A stretch of DNA of 64,000 nt from JAKFWF01 sp963741505 (GTDB taxonomy: Bacteria; Pseudomonadota; Alphaproteobacteria; Rhizobiales; Hyphomicrobiaceae). Position numbers and translations under genes: made by a program. The DNA lies in assembly GCA_963741505.1 (NCBI GenBank), contig CAVUIJ010000006.1, forward strand, positions 248,001 through 312,000, in the 5' to 3' direction. The notes under the pieces were generated by a model that worked only from the letters and a program-made list of their open reading frames with translations, made no database searches and was not told where the DNA came from. How positions within the stretch are numbered: the first letter of the stretch is position 1; every line of letters starts with the position of its first letter. This document shows, piece by piece, positions 55,960-64,000 of the stretch.

Positions 55960-58150
55960 CTACCTTCCCATCAGCTCGAACTTCGCCAACAGGGCCGCAG
56001 CCGAGCTGCCGCCGACGTAAACTTCGAACGGGCCGGGCTCGACGCAGGTAGCGGCCGGCATCATCGTGGAATCCGAGATCTCTCGCGGCAATGGTGAGCT
56101 TCACGATCCGCGTCTCACCGGGCTGTACCGTGACCTTCTCGAATGCCTTGAGCAGACGCTGCGGACGACTGCGACTGGCAACCAGTTGGCGCACATAGAG
56201 CTGGACCACTTCCTGGCCTGCGCGTTTGCCGGAGTTGGTGATCGGTATGGCAATTTCGATCTTGCCATTCGCGGCCACACGTGGCCGCTCGATGCTCGGC
56301 TGGCCATAATCGAAGGTGGTGTAGCTCAAGCCCCAGCCGAATGGATAAAGCGGGGTCACCTCCTCGTCGATATAGCGGGAAGTGTATCGTTCGGCCGAGG
56401 TCGGACGGCTGGTCGGCATCTGGTCATAGGACATCGGGAGCTGGCCGACCGAGCGCGGAAACGACATCGGCAGCTTGCCCGAGGGCGATATCTCGCCGAA
56501 CAGCGTCTCGGCGATTGCCGCCGCGCCTTCGGTGCCGGCATGCCAGGCGACGAGGATCGCCTTACTCAGCGGCGCGGCCGCCGACAGCACCAGTGGCCGG
56601 CCGGTGCCAATCACCAGCACCAGCGGCTTGCCCGTCGCCGCCAGTTCCTCCAGCATCTGGTGCTGCACGCCGGAAAGCTCGAGCTTGGCGCGCGAGGCAC
56701 CCTCGCCCTGGATCTCGCAATCCTCCATTACGGTCAGTACCACGAGGTCGGCGGCGCGGGCGGCAGCGATGGCCTGCCCACGGTCCGCGAACGCTGTGCC
56801 GCAATGGTCGGCGAAGGCTTTCGCGTAATCGAGCGTCTGTCCAGGCGCGAGGCGGGCCCGCATCTCCTTGAGCAGGGTCGAGGTGTCGGGCGTCGCGTCG
56901 CCGGACGCCTTCAACCACGACTGATCGTACTCGGTGTCGGCGGAGGCGCCGATCACCGCAATCCGCTTGACCGCCGGCGTGATCGGCAGCGTCTCGCCAT
57001 CATTCTTCAACAGCACGAAAGACTGTCGGGCGGTTTCACGCGCAACGGCGCGCACGTCCTGTTGATCGGGTAGCGGCGGGGGCGGCGCGTCGGCAGGTCG
57101 GTCGAACAGGCCCATGGCGAATTTCACCCGCAGAATGCGGCGAACCGCGTCGTCGATCGCGGCTTGGGGCACGCCACCAGCCTTCAGCTCGACTTCGAGG
57201 TGCCGTGAAAAATGCCCGCCGACCATATCCATGTCCATGCCGGCGAGGATCGCGCGACGGGTGGCCTGTGCGGTATCGCTGGCGACGCCGTGGTTCATCA
57301 GGTTGCCGATGGCGTCGAAATCGGAGGTGACCAAGCCGTTGAAGCCGAGGCGTCGACGCAGGATGTCGGTGAGCAGCCGGCGGTCGGCCGATGCGGGTGA
57401 GCCGTTGACGGTGTTGAAGGCAGCCATCACGGTTTCGGCGCCAGCATCGATCGCAGCCTTGAACGGCGGCAAGTGGCGGTCGAACAGCTGCGATGTCGGG
57501 ATCGGCGCGTCGTTGTAGTCGCGGCCGGCTTCGGCCGCGCCGTAACCCACGAAATGCTTCACAGCGACCGCAAGCCCACCCCGGCGATAGCCGCGCGTAC
57601 GCGCCGCAGCCATCACCGCGCCAAGGTAAGCATCCTCGCCTGCACCCTCGATTACCCGGCCCCAGCGTGGATCACGTGAGATGTCGACCATCGGCCCGAA
57701 GGTCCAATTGATACCGGCGTGGGCCGCTTCCCGCGCCACCATTTCGGCCGAGCGCGCCGCCTGCTCCGGGTTCCAGGTCGCAGCCCACGCCAGCGGCACC
57801 GGATGGGTGATGCGAAAGCTGTGCACTGCATCGAGCCCGATGATCAGCGGGACGCCGAGGCGCGTCGCTTTCGCGGCCTGGAGAAACCCGCGGATCTCGT
57901 CCGGTTTCACCACGTTCATGATCGCGCCTGAGAGGCCGGCACGCACCGCGTCGAATTGCAAGGTCGTGCGCTCGTCGCGCGCCAGCAGGTTCATCTGACC
58001 GATCTTCTCAGGCAGTGTCATACGCGCGAGCAGCGCAGCGATTCGCGCTTCCACGGCCGCAGTGGGCTGCAGCCTTTGCGCCTGCGCCGCACACGGGACT
58101 GCCAAGACCAGGAAAATTGAGAGGAGGATAGCGCGAGGTACAGCGATCAT
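55960..58150 (-). CDS. bglX: GH3 family beta-glucosidase (BglX-like), frameshifted near the end
   Basis: An exported glycoside hydrolase removing beta-linked glucose or related sugars. Signal peptide MIAVPRAILLSIFLVLAVPCAAQAQ is cleaved near residue 25. The TIM barrel has LGVPLIIGLDAVHSF, FPM-type VDISRDPRWGR and the nucleophile Asp in GLVTSDFDAIGNLMN. The (alpha/beta)6 domain and C-terminal fibronectin-like domain follow. Near 56047-56048 one extra base shifts the frame; the alternative frame ends EPGPFEVYVGGSSAAALLAKFELMGR, the expected GH3 tail. Corrected length is 729 aa. Confidence 0.88.
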
Positions 58151-58237
58151 GCGATAGGGTCGGGCCTGTGAACGGTCGGCGTATCAAGCACGATCGGCGC
58201 GGTTCGTCGACCGCGGATGCGGGGAAACGCACTCGAT

Positions 58238-59083
58238 ATGGATCTTTTCGTGTTCTTCGCCGTGCTGGCCGCCGCGGCTTTCCATGCCACATGGAACGCG
58301 CTGTTGAAGGTCAAGCTCGCGCCGATCGTGGCGATCTCGCTGATTTCGGTCGGCTGCGGCATCGTTGTGCTGCCGGTGATGCCGTTTGTCGGGTGGCCGC
58401 GGCCGGAAGCGTGGCCCTTCATCTGCGGCTCGCTGTTCGTCCACTTGTTCTACTATTCTGCGCTGGCGGAAGCCTACAAGACCGGCGACCTCGGCCTCGT
58501 CTATCCGATTGCGCGCGGCGCGGCACCGCTGATGACGGCGACCGGCGCCTATCTGATTCTCGGCCAGGACCTTGAAGCGTTCGGCTGGCTCGGCGTGACG
58601 GTGCTGGCATCGGGCGTGCTGGTGCTGTCGTTCAAGGGCAGCGCACCGGCTGCGACTCCGAACTTTCGCTCGATCGGGTTTGCGCTGCTGACCGCCCTCA
58701 CGATTGCAACTTACACGCTGATCGACGGGATTGGCGCCAAGCTCGCCGGCTCGGCGCACGCCTATTCCGGCTGGCTGTTCGTACTCGATGCCATCATGAT
58801 GATCGGCTATTCGCTGCTGCGGTTTCCGGCCGCGTTTCTCGCCGGCATGAGGACCGACTGGAAGCTGGTGCTGGTCGGTGGCGGACTCTCGGCAGCGGCC
58901 TACTGGACCGCGATCTGGGCAATGACGGTGGCGCCGATCGCACTCGTTGCGGCGCTGCGCGAGACGAGCGTGCTGATCGCGGCGATCATCGGCGTCGTGT
59001 TCCTGCGCGAACCGGTCGTGCCGGCGCGCATCTTCGCGGCCATGCTGGTCGTGGCCGGAATGATGCTGATCCGTCTGCGGTAA
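58238..59083 (+). CDS. EamA/DMT family transporter
   Basis: A 281-aa membrane protein with about ten hydrophobic segments in two repeats. The second EamA repeat starts at about 145 (FRSIGFALLTALTIATYTLIDGIGAKLAGSAHAY). The repeat ends GVVFLREPVVPARIFAAMLVVAGMMLIRLR, the usual DMT ending. These proteins export or import small metabolites; the substrate is unknown. ATG 58238 (MDLFVFFAVLAAAAFHATWNALLK) fits the family better than the upstream start. Confidence 0.85.
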   Translation: MDLFVFFAVLAAAAFHATWNALLKVKLAPIVAISLISVGCGIVVLPVMPFVGWPRPEAWPFICGSLFVHLFYYSALAEAYKTGDLGLVYPIARGAAPLMTATGAYLILGQDLEAFGWLGVTVLASGVLVLSFKGSAPAATPNFRSIGFALLTALTIATYTLIDGIGAKLAGSAHAYSGWLFVLDAIMMIGYSLLRFPAAFLAGMRTDWKLVLVGGGLSAAAYWTAIWAMTVAPIALVAALRETSVLIAAIIGVVFLREPVVPARIFAAMLVVAGMMLIRLR

Positions 59084-59089
59084 CAGCAC

Positions 59090-60787
59090 TCACGTCGAGC
59101 TGGGCTTGTGGTCCACGGCGGCAGCATCGGTCGATTTGGCCTGGTCGCGCAAACGACTGTCGCGCAGCTCGCCGGCGGCGTCGAGGATCGCATAGGCGAC
59201 CGAAGTCAGGTGCGAATTGATCCGCTTCAGGTCGCGGAACACGTCGAGGTGGATCGAGCTGGTCTCGATCAATTCGGCGCGACCATCGCGCAACCGGGCG
59301 AAGTGCCGCTCCGCCGCCTCGAACTCGTGCGCGCGCATCGAGGTCTTCTCGCGCAACAGCCGGCGGGCAAGTGTGATGTCGCGGGTCGCGAACACGTTGA
59401 GAGCCAGGCGCATGTTGTCCATGACTTGGCCGTGGAACCGCTTCAGCTCGGCCAGACCCTCGTCGGAGAACTGCAGCCGTTTCTTGATCTTCTTGGCGGC
59501 GAGTTCCATCAGGTTCTTGTCGATGATGTCGCCGATGTGCTCGAGATTGGTGGTGAACGTCAGGATCTCGACGTAGCGGCGGCTGTCGGCCTCGCCCATT
59601 TCGGTCTTCGAGACCTGGATCAGGTAGAGCTTGATCGCCTCGTGCAGCGCGTCGACGTCGTCGTCGGCCTTCTCGATCTCCTTGACGAGCTTGGTGTCGT
59701 TGCCCTCGATCGCGGTCAGTGACCGGCGCAGCATGTCGAGCACGATGTCGCCGACGTGCAGCGTCTCGCGCATGGCGCAGCCGAGCGCCTCGGATGGCGC
59801 GTCGAGAATGGTCGGATCGAGGTGTCGCGGCAGCTTCTGGTCGGTTGGCTGCGCCTGTGCCGGCAGCATCGCTGCGACGAGCTGCGCGAATGGATCGAGC
59901 AACGGCAGGAACAGCAGTGCCACCGCGATGTTGAATGCGGTGTGGAAGTTGAGTACCAGCCGGCCCGGATCCGAGCCCAGCACCGAGAGGTGACCTGCGA
60001 GCCAGCCGATCAGCGGGATGGCGATCAGTCCAACTATCGTCCGCGCGGCAAAGTTGCCGAGCGGCACGCGACGGGCGGCAACCGGCGATCCAGACAGGGC
60101 GATGAACGGGGCCACCGCGCCGCCGATGTTGGCACCGAGCACCAGCGCGATCGCCAGATTGGGGGCGATCGAACCGCCGGCGGCGAGTGCCATGACGAAC
60201 AGCACCATGGCGAGACTCGAATGAGCGAGCCAGGTGACCAGCGCGCCAACGATGACGGCGATCGCCGGCTCAGAGCCCAACGCTGACAGGATCGTCTGCA
60301 CCGTCGGGCTCGATCGCAGCGCGCCGGACACGCTGCCGAGCACGCTCAATGCCAGCAGCATCAATGCGAGTCCGATCGAGATCCGACCCATGCTCTTGAC
60401 GCGATCGTTGCTCGAGGCATTGAAGGCGACGACACCGGCAATCATGAAGCCGGCCCACAACCACTTTATGTCGAACGCGAACACCTGGGCGACGAGTGTG
60501 GTGCCGACATCGGCGCCGAGCATGATTGCGAGCGCGATCGGCAGCGTCAGCAGGCCGCGTCCGGCGAACGAGGCGAGCAGCAGCGCGGTGGCGGTGGCGC
60601 TCTGCAACACGCCAGCGACCCCGATGCCGGTGCCGAAGGCGATCATTCGGTTTCGCGAGGCGTGGTTGAGCACGCTGCGCAGCGTCGCGCCGAAGGTGCG
60701 CGTCAGGCCGGTGCGCACCATGCGGACGCCCCAGAGCAGCAGTGCAACTCCGCCCAGCAGCGTCAGCAGCAGCTCGCTTCCAGCCAT
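59090..60787 (-). CDS. Na/Pi cotransporter family protein with PhoU-like domain
   Basis: A 565-aa transporter of the NptA/PitA-unrelated Na/Pi-II family. Two inverted QSATATA-type repeats are seen (GVLQSATATALLLASFAGRG near 53 and ALVTWLAHSSLAMVLFVMALAAG near 189), with GADVGTT and GANIGGAV near the substrate site. The C-terminal part from about 350 is helical and PhoU-like (LHVGDIVLDMLRRSLTAIEGND, LTFTTNLEHIGDIIDKNL). ATG 60787 has AAGGA upstream. It imports phosphate, in line with the divergent phosphonate-degradation genes. Confidence 0.88.
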   Translation of the reverse strand: MAGSELLLTLLGGVALLLWGVRMVRTGLTRTFGATLRSVLNHASRNRMIAFGTGIGVAGVLQSATATALLLASFAGRGLLTLPIALAIMLGADVGTTLVAQVFAFDIKWLWAGFMIAGVVAFNASSNDRVKSMGRISIGLALMLLALSVLGSVSGALRSSPTVQTILSALGSEPAIAVIVGALVTWLAHSSLAMVLFVMALAAGGSIAPNLAIALVLGANIGGAVAPFIALSGSPVAARRVPLGNFAARTIVGLIAIPLIGWLAGHLSVLGSDPGRLVLNFHTAFNIAVALLFLPLLDPFAQLVAAMLPAQAQPTDQKLPRHLDPTILDAPSEALGCAMRETLHVGDIVLDMLRRSLTAIEGNDTKLVKEIEKADDDVDALHEAIKLYLIQVSKTEMGEADSRRYVEILTFTTNLEHIGDIIDKNLMELAAKKIKKRLQFSDEGLAELKRFHGQVMDNMRLALNVFATRDITLARRLLREKTSMRAHEFEAAERHFARLRDGRAELIETSSIHLDVFRDLKRINSHLTSVAYAILDAAGELRDSRLRDQAKSTDAAAVDHKPSST

Positions 60788-61016
60788 CGCGGTCCTTTTG
60801 GCAATGAAGGTGACATCGGCGTGAGATGAATCACGAGGCAACGTTGTGGGATCATGAGAGCCGAGATTGCAATACAATTATGTCTTCACAATTCCGTGGC
60901 TGGGGCGAACTATAGACAAAATCGATGCCATGGATCGAAACGCTGTATTGGATCGATAGTTGGAGTTCCGATAGTTTGTACCGCAGGAACGAGTTCTCAG
61001 GGCGGAGCGAACAATC
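60788..61016. promoter_or_regulatory. Divergent promoter region between the Na/Pi transporter and phnW
   Basis: A 229-bp gap serving two outward genes. AACTAT (60908-60913) and ATAGTT (60956-60961) form an inverted pair, with three ATCGAT-like copies between. CAATACA and TGTATTG form another, wider pair. These may be operators for a phosphonate or phosphate regulator; none is identified. Confidence 0.4.
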
Positions 61017-62171
61017 ATGTCCAAGACGACGACGACAAGAGCCGGGGTTTCCGAAACCGGCGACCCGCTTCTGCTCACGCCCGGGCCGCTGACGACGTCG
61101 AAGTCGGTCAAGGCCGTTATGGTCCACGACTGGGGATCGCGCGATGCAACGTTCCTCAGGATCAACCGCGAGGTGCTGGAACGCCTGCCGGAGATCGTTC
61201 ATGGAGTCGGCACGCACGTAACGGTGCCGATGCAGGGATCTGGTACTTTCGCGGTCGAGGCGATGCTGACCACATTCGTGCCGGCGACAGGCAAGGTGCT
61301 GCTGCTGATCAACGGTGCCTATGGCCAGCGCGCCAAGAAGATCCTCGACATCGCCCATCGCGCCGTCGTGGTACATGAGACCGCAGAGGACACGCCGCCG
61401 GACCTCAAGGCGGTCGAGGCAATGCTTAAGGCGGACGCCGCAATTTCCCACGTCTTCATGGTGCACTGCGAGACGACCAGCGGCATCCTCAATCCGATTG
61501 ACGAGGTAGCGGCATTGGCGACGAAGTACAACCGTCGCTTCCTGCTCGACAGCATGAGCGCATTTGGCGCCTTGCCGATCGACGTGCGCACCATGCCGGT
61601 CGATGCCATCGCCGCTTCATCGAACAAATGCATCGAGGGCGTGCCGGGCCTCGGCTTCGTCATCGCCCGCGAGGCGGCTCTGGCGGAGACCAAGGGAAAC
61701 GCCACGACGCTGGTGCTGGATCTGCATGACCAATGGCAGAATTTCGTCAAGACCGGCCAATACCGATTCACGCCGCCGATCCACGTCATCGTGTCGTTCC
61801 ATCAGGCGCTGATGGAGTTCTTTGCCGAGGGCGGCCAGCCCGGTCGCGGCGCGCGCTACGCCAACAACGGCAAGGTTCTCAGCCAGGGCATGCAGGCGCT
61901 CGGCTTCAAGCTGTTGCTGTCGCACAATTTGCAGGCGCCGATCATCTATACCTTTCATATGCCGCAGAACCCCGCCTTCAAGTTCCAGGCGTTCTATGAT
62001 GCGCTGAAAGATCGCGGTTACGTGATCTACCCCGGCAAGCTCACCGTCGCCGACAGCTTCCGCATCGGCTGCATCGGCCGTATCGATGCCGACCACATAC
62101 GGGCCTTCCTGGCTGTCGTCGCTGACGTATTGCGCGAGATGGGTGTGGCCGATCTAAAGTCTGCTGCTTGA
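61017..62171 (+). CDS. phnW: 2-aminoethylphosphonate:pyruvate aminotransferase PhnW
   Basis: A 384-aa PLP enzyme that turns 2-aminoethylphosphonate and pyruvate into phosphonoacetaldehyde and alanine. LLLTPGPLTTSKSVKAVMVHDWGSRD, VPMQGSGTFAVEAMLTT near 70 and the PLP-lysine motif AASSNKCIEGVPGLGFVIA near 200 are family hallmarks. GGAG precedes the ATG. It is followed by phnA and phnY on the same strand, giving the complete hydrolytic-oxidative route, so the PhnW assignment is firmer than for a stray class V aminotransferase. Confidence 0.92.
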   Translation: MSKTTTTRAGVSETGDPLLLTPGPLTTSKSVKAVMVHDWGSRDATFLRINREVLERLPEIVHGVGTHVTVPMQGSGTFAVEAMLTTFVPATGKVLLLINGAYGQRAKKILDIAHRAVVVHETAEDTPPDLKAVEAMLKADAAISHVFMVHCETTSGILNPIDEVAALATKYNRRFLLDSMSAFGALPIDVRTMPVDAIAASSNKCIEGVPGLGFVIAREAALAETKGNATTLVLDLHDQWQNFVKTGQYRFTPPIHVIVSFHQALMEFFAEGGQPGRGARYANNGKVLSQGMQALGFKLLLSHNLQAPIIYTFHMPQNPAFKFQAFYDALKDRGYVIYPGKLTVADSFRIGCIGRIDADHIRAFLAVVADVLREMGVADLKSAA

Positions 62172-62252
62172 CCCCGCAGCGTGCTTGGCTTCGGCCTGCC
62201 ACGCCGACCATGATTACCTGACAGTGCCACCATCTGCCCGAGGAACGAATTG

Positions 62253-63502
62253 ATGACGACGAACAAGGAAGTCACCTGCAACGGTCGCAGCTATGCCTGG
62301 CCGAATGCACCCACGGTGGTGATCTGTCTCGACGGCTCGGAGCCAGGCTACATCGAGGAGACGATCAAGACCGGCCGCGCGCCGACCTTCGCGCGGTTCA
62401 TGAAGGACGGTGCGCAACACGTTGGCCGACAGCGTGATCCCGAGCTTCACCAATCCGAACAATCTGTCGATCATCACCGGCCGCCCACCGGCGGTGCACG
62501 GCATCGCCGGCAACTTCTTCTATGACCCGGCGACCAAGACCGAAGTGATGATGAACGACCCGAAGTTCCTGCGCGCGCCGACAATCCTGCGCGCCTTCCA
62601 CGACGCCGGCGCCAAGGTCGCGATGGTCACCGCCAAGGACAAGCTGCGGCTCCTGCTGTCGGACGGCCTCGATTATGGTTCGGGCCGCGCCATCGCGTTC
62701 TCGTCCGAGCGCGCCGACAAGGCGACGAAGAAGGACAATGGCATCGACAACGTACTGGCGTTCGTCGGCAAGCCGGTGCCGGAAGTGTATTCCGCCGATC
62801 TCTCGGAGTTCGTGTTCGCCGCCGGCGTCAAGCTGATGGAGACGCATCGGCCGGATCTCATGTATCTCTCGACCACCGACTATATCCAGCACAAGGCCGG
62901 CCCCGGCACCAAGATCGCCAACGACTTCTATGCGATGATCGACGGTTACCTGGCGGCGCTCGACAAGCTCGGCGCGATCGTGGTCGCCACCGCCGATCAC
63001 GGCATGAACGACAAGCACGATCCGAAAACCAAGGCACCGAATGTCGTCTACCTGCAGATCGATCCTCGACGAGTGGCTCGGCCAGGGCAAGACGCGCGTC
63101 ATCCTGCCGATCACCGACCCTTATGTCGCCCACCATGGCGCGCTCGGCTCGTTCGCGACGGTGCACGTGCCGGTCGAGATCGACGCCGCGGCGCTGCGCA
63201 AGCGCATCAAGGCGCTGGATGGAATCGACATGGTCATGTCGAACGCGGAAGCCTGCGAGCGGTTCGGTCTGCCGGGCGATCGCATCGGCGACATCGTCGT
63301 GACCTCGACGCGATACATGACAATCGGCACGGCGGCGGCAAAGCACGATCTGTCCGGCCTCGACGAACCTCTGCGCAGCCATGGCGGGCTCACCGAGCAG
63401 CGGGTACCGATGATTGCCAACCGCCGCCTGAAACTGCAGGACGGCCACAAGCTGCGCAACTTCGACGTGTTCGACGTCGCGCTCAACCGGGTGATCTCGT
63501 AG
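62253..63502 (+). CDS. phnA: Phosphonoacetate hydrolase PhnA, two frameshifts
   Basis: Splits phosphonoacetate into acetate and phosphate; an alkaline-phosphatase-superfamily zinc enzyme. The N-terminus (VVICLDGSEPGYIEETIKTGRAP, metal-binding Asp) is in frame one. NTLADSVIPSFTNPNNLSIITGRPPAVHGIAGN, with the nucleophile Thr in SFTNPNN, and VATADHGMNDKHD are in frame two. DEWLGQGKTRVILPITDPYVAHHGALGSFATVHV is in frame three. Extra bases near 62415 and 63061 account for both shifts; correction yields 415 aa, the family length. GAGGA precedes ATG 62253. Confidence 0.88.
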
Positions 63503-63587
63503 GGTGCAATAGCGAAGCGTATTGCACCAAATCGCTTGTTCGGTGCTCATGGTCGGCGCAATACGCGAGGTCGCTATTGCGTCCTAC
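63499..63587. repeat. GTAGGGTGCAATA-type palindromic repeat overlapping the phnA stop
   Basis: Hairpin 1 is GGTGCAATA...TATTGCACC and hairpin 2 is GCGCAATACGCGA...TCGCTATTGCG. Outer arms begin GTAGG and end CCTAC, as in the GTAGGTTGGG elements, but the core differs. The first bases form the phnA TAG stop codon. Confidence 0.7.
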
Positions 63588-63619
63588 GGCACCGGCCCTT
63601 CCATAAAGGATCTAAGACC

Positions 63620-64000
63620 GTGCAGCAAAAAGTCGCCGCCCCCAAGCTTTGCATCAAGTCCCACGAGAAGATGCGGATCGCCGGCAAGCTGGTCGATGCC
63701 GATGCCCAAGTCGAGGTGCGCAATCCCTACTCAGGCGAGGTCGTTGCGACGGTGCCGGCGGCTTCACCCGCCCAGGTGGCAGAAGCGTTCAGAAAAGGCA
63801 ACGGCTACAAGTCGAAGCTTACGAAGTACGACCGCCAGAAGATCCTGATGAAGACAGCGGAAATCCTCAGCCGTCGCCGCGACGAGATCGCGCACGTCAT
63901 CACCGCCGAGTCGGGGCTGTGCCTGAAGGACAGCATCTACGAGGTCGGCCGCGCCTATGACGTCTATTCGCTGGCCGGCCAACTCGCGATCCGCGACGAC
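63620..64000 (+). CDS. phnY: Phosphonoacetaldehyde dehydrogenase PhnY, 5' part
   Basis: An aldehyde dehydrogenase cut by the window edge; 127 residues are present and the frame stays open to base 64000. The start is GTG (MQQKVAAPKLCIKSHEKMRIAGKLVDADAQVEVRNPYSGEVVATVPAASPAQVAEAF), then the ALDH helix RQKILMKTAEILSRRRDEIAHVITAESGLCLKDSIYEVGRA. The catalytic Cys lies beyond the window. Position after phnW and phnA points to the oxidation of phosphonoacetaldehyde to phosphonoacetate. From the fragment alone, another ALDH cannot be excluded. Confidence 0.8.
   Translation, partial: MQQKVAAPKLCIKSHEKMRIAGKLVDADAQVEVRNPYSGEVVATVPAASPAQVAEAFRKGNGYKSKLTKYDRQKILMKTAEILSRRRDEIAHVITAESGLCLKDSIYEVGRAYDVYSLAGQLAIRDD

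Overview
The window reads as one contiguous stretch of a high-GC alphaproteobacterial main chromosome, most likely from the order Hyphomicrobiales (Rhizobiales). The basis is gene content and order: ppsR/hemE, hemJ, rho, mnmE-mnmG-rsmG-parA-parB, holA/lptE/leuS, dapC-like/ftsK/lolA, glnK-amtB, plus Aap-type amino acid transport and the PhnW-PhnA-PhnY phosphonate route. No rRNA, tRNA, prophage, IS element or CRISPR array was seen.

Layout. 1-5.6 kb: a PotABC-type ABC importer with an amidohydrolase and an M20 hydrolase. 5.65-6.4 kb: a HigBA-type toxin-antitoxin pair. 6.6-14.3 kb: an Old-Yellow-Enzyme-type demethylase-like flavoprotein, the Aap amino acid importer (binding protein and two permeases, no ATPase), a glutamate-1-semialdehyde-aminomutase-like enzyme and an RraA-fold protein. 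14.3-16.2 kb: maf and ppsR point left and hemE points right, around a 410-bp gap with DnaA-box-like 9-mers. This is the arrangement of the alphaproteobacterial chromosomal origin, so I propose oriC here. 16.2-27.4 kb: hemE, hemJ, small genes, rho, mnmE, mnmG, rsmG, parA and parB. Two near-consensus parS sites lie 7-9 kb from the proposed origin, one in the mnmE-mnmG gap and one inside rsmG. 27.6-36.6 kb: hisE, coaA, a PfkB kinase, a flavoprotein, holA, lptE and leuS. 36.7-38.8 kb: a 72-bp tandem repeat array leading into a Fic gene that overlaps a YggS-type gene. 39-46 kb: an unknown protein, a beta-lactamase-fold hydrolase, a DapC-like aminotransferase, ftsK and lolA. 46-52.8 kb: a cyclic-nucleotide-binding protein, an orphan OmpR regulator, an L,D-transpeptidase-like protein, glnK-amtB, tesB and a UbiH-family hydroxylase. 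52.9-58.2 kb: a UgpAEC-type sugar/glycerol-phosphate importer and a GH3 beta-glucosidase. 58.2-64 kb: an EamA transporter, a Na/Pi cotransporter and, divergently, phnW-phnA-phnY for stepwise breakdown of 2-aminoethylphosphonate to acetate and phosphate.

Two window-wide patterns matter. First, eight genes, including the normally essential leuS and ftsK and the conserved mnmE, are broken by eleven single-base frameshifts. Every one is a +1 insertion, and removing one base each restores full-length proteins, so sequencing or assembly error is the likely cause. Second, about 100-bp palindromic intergenic repeats built from GTAGGTTGGGTTA/TAACCCAACCTAC recur at five or more sites, with two other palindromic families at 54.7 and 63.5 kb. 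All calls come from reading the sequence and translations; no database search was possible.
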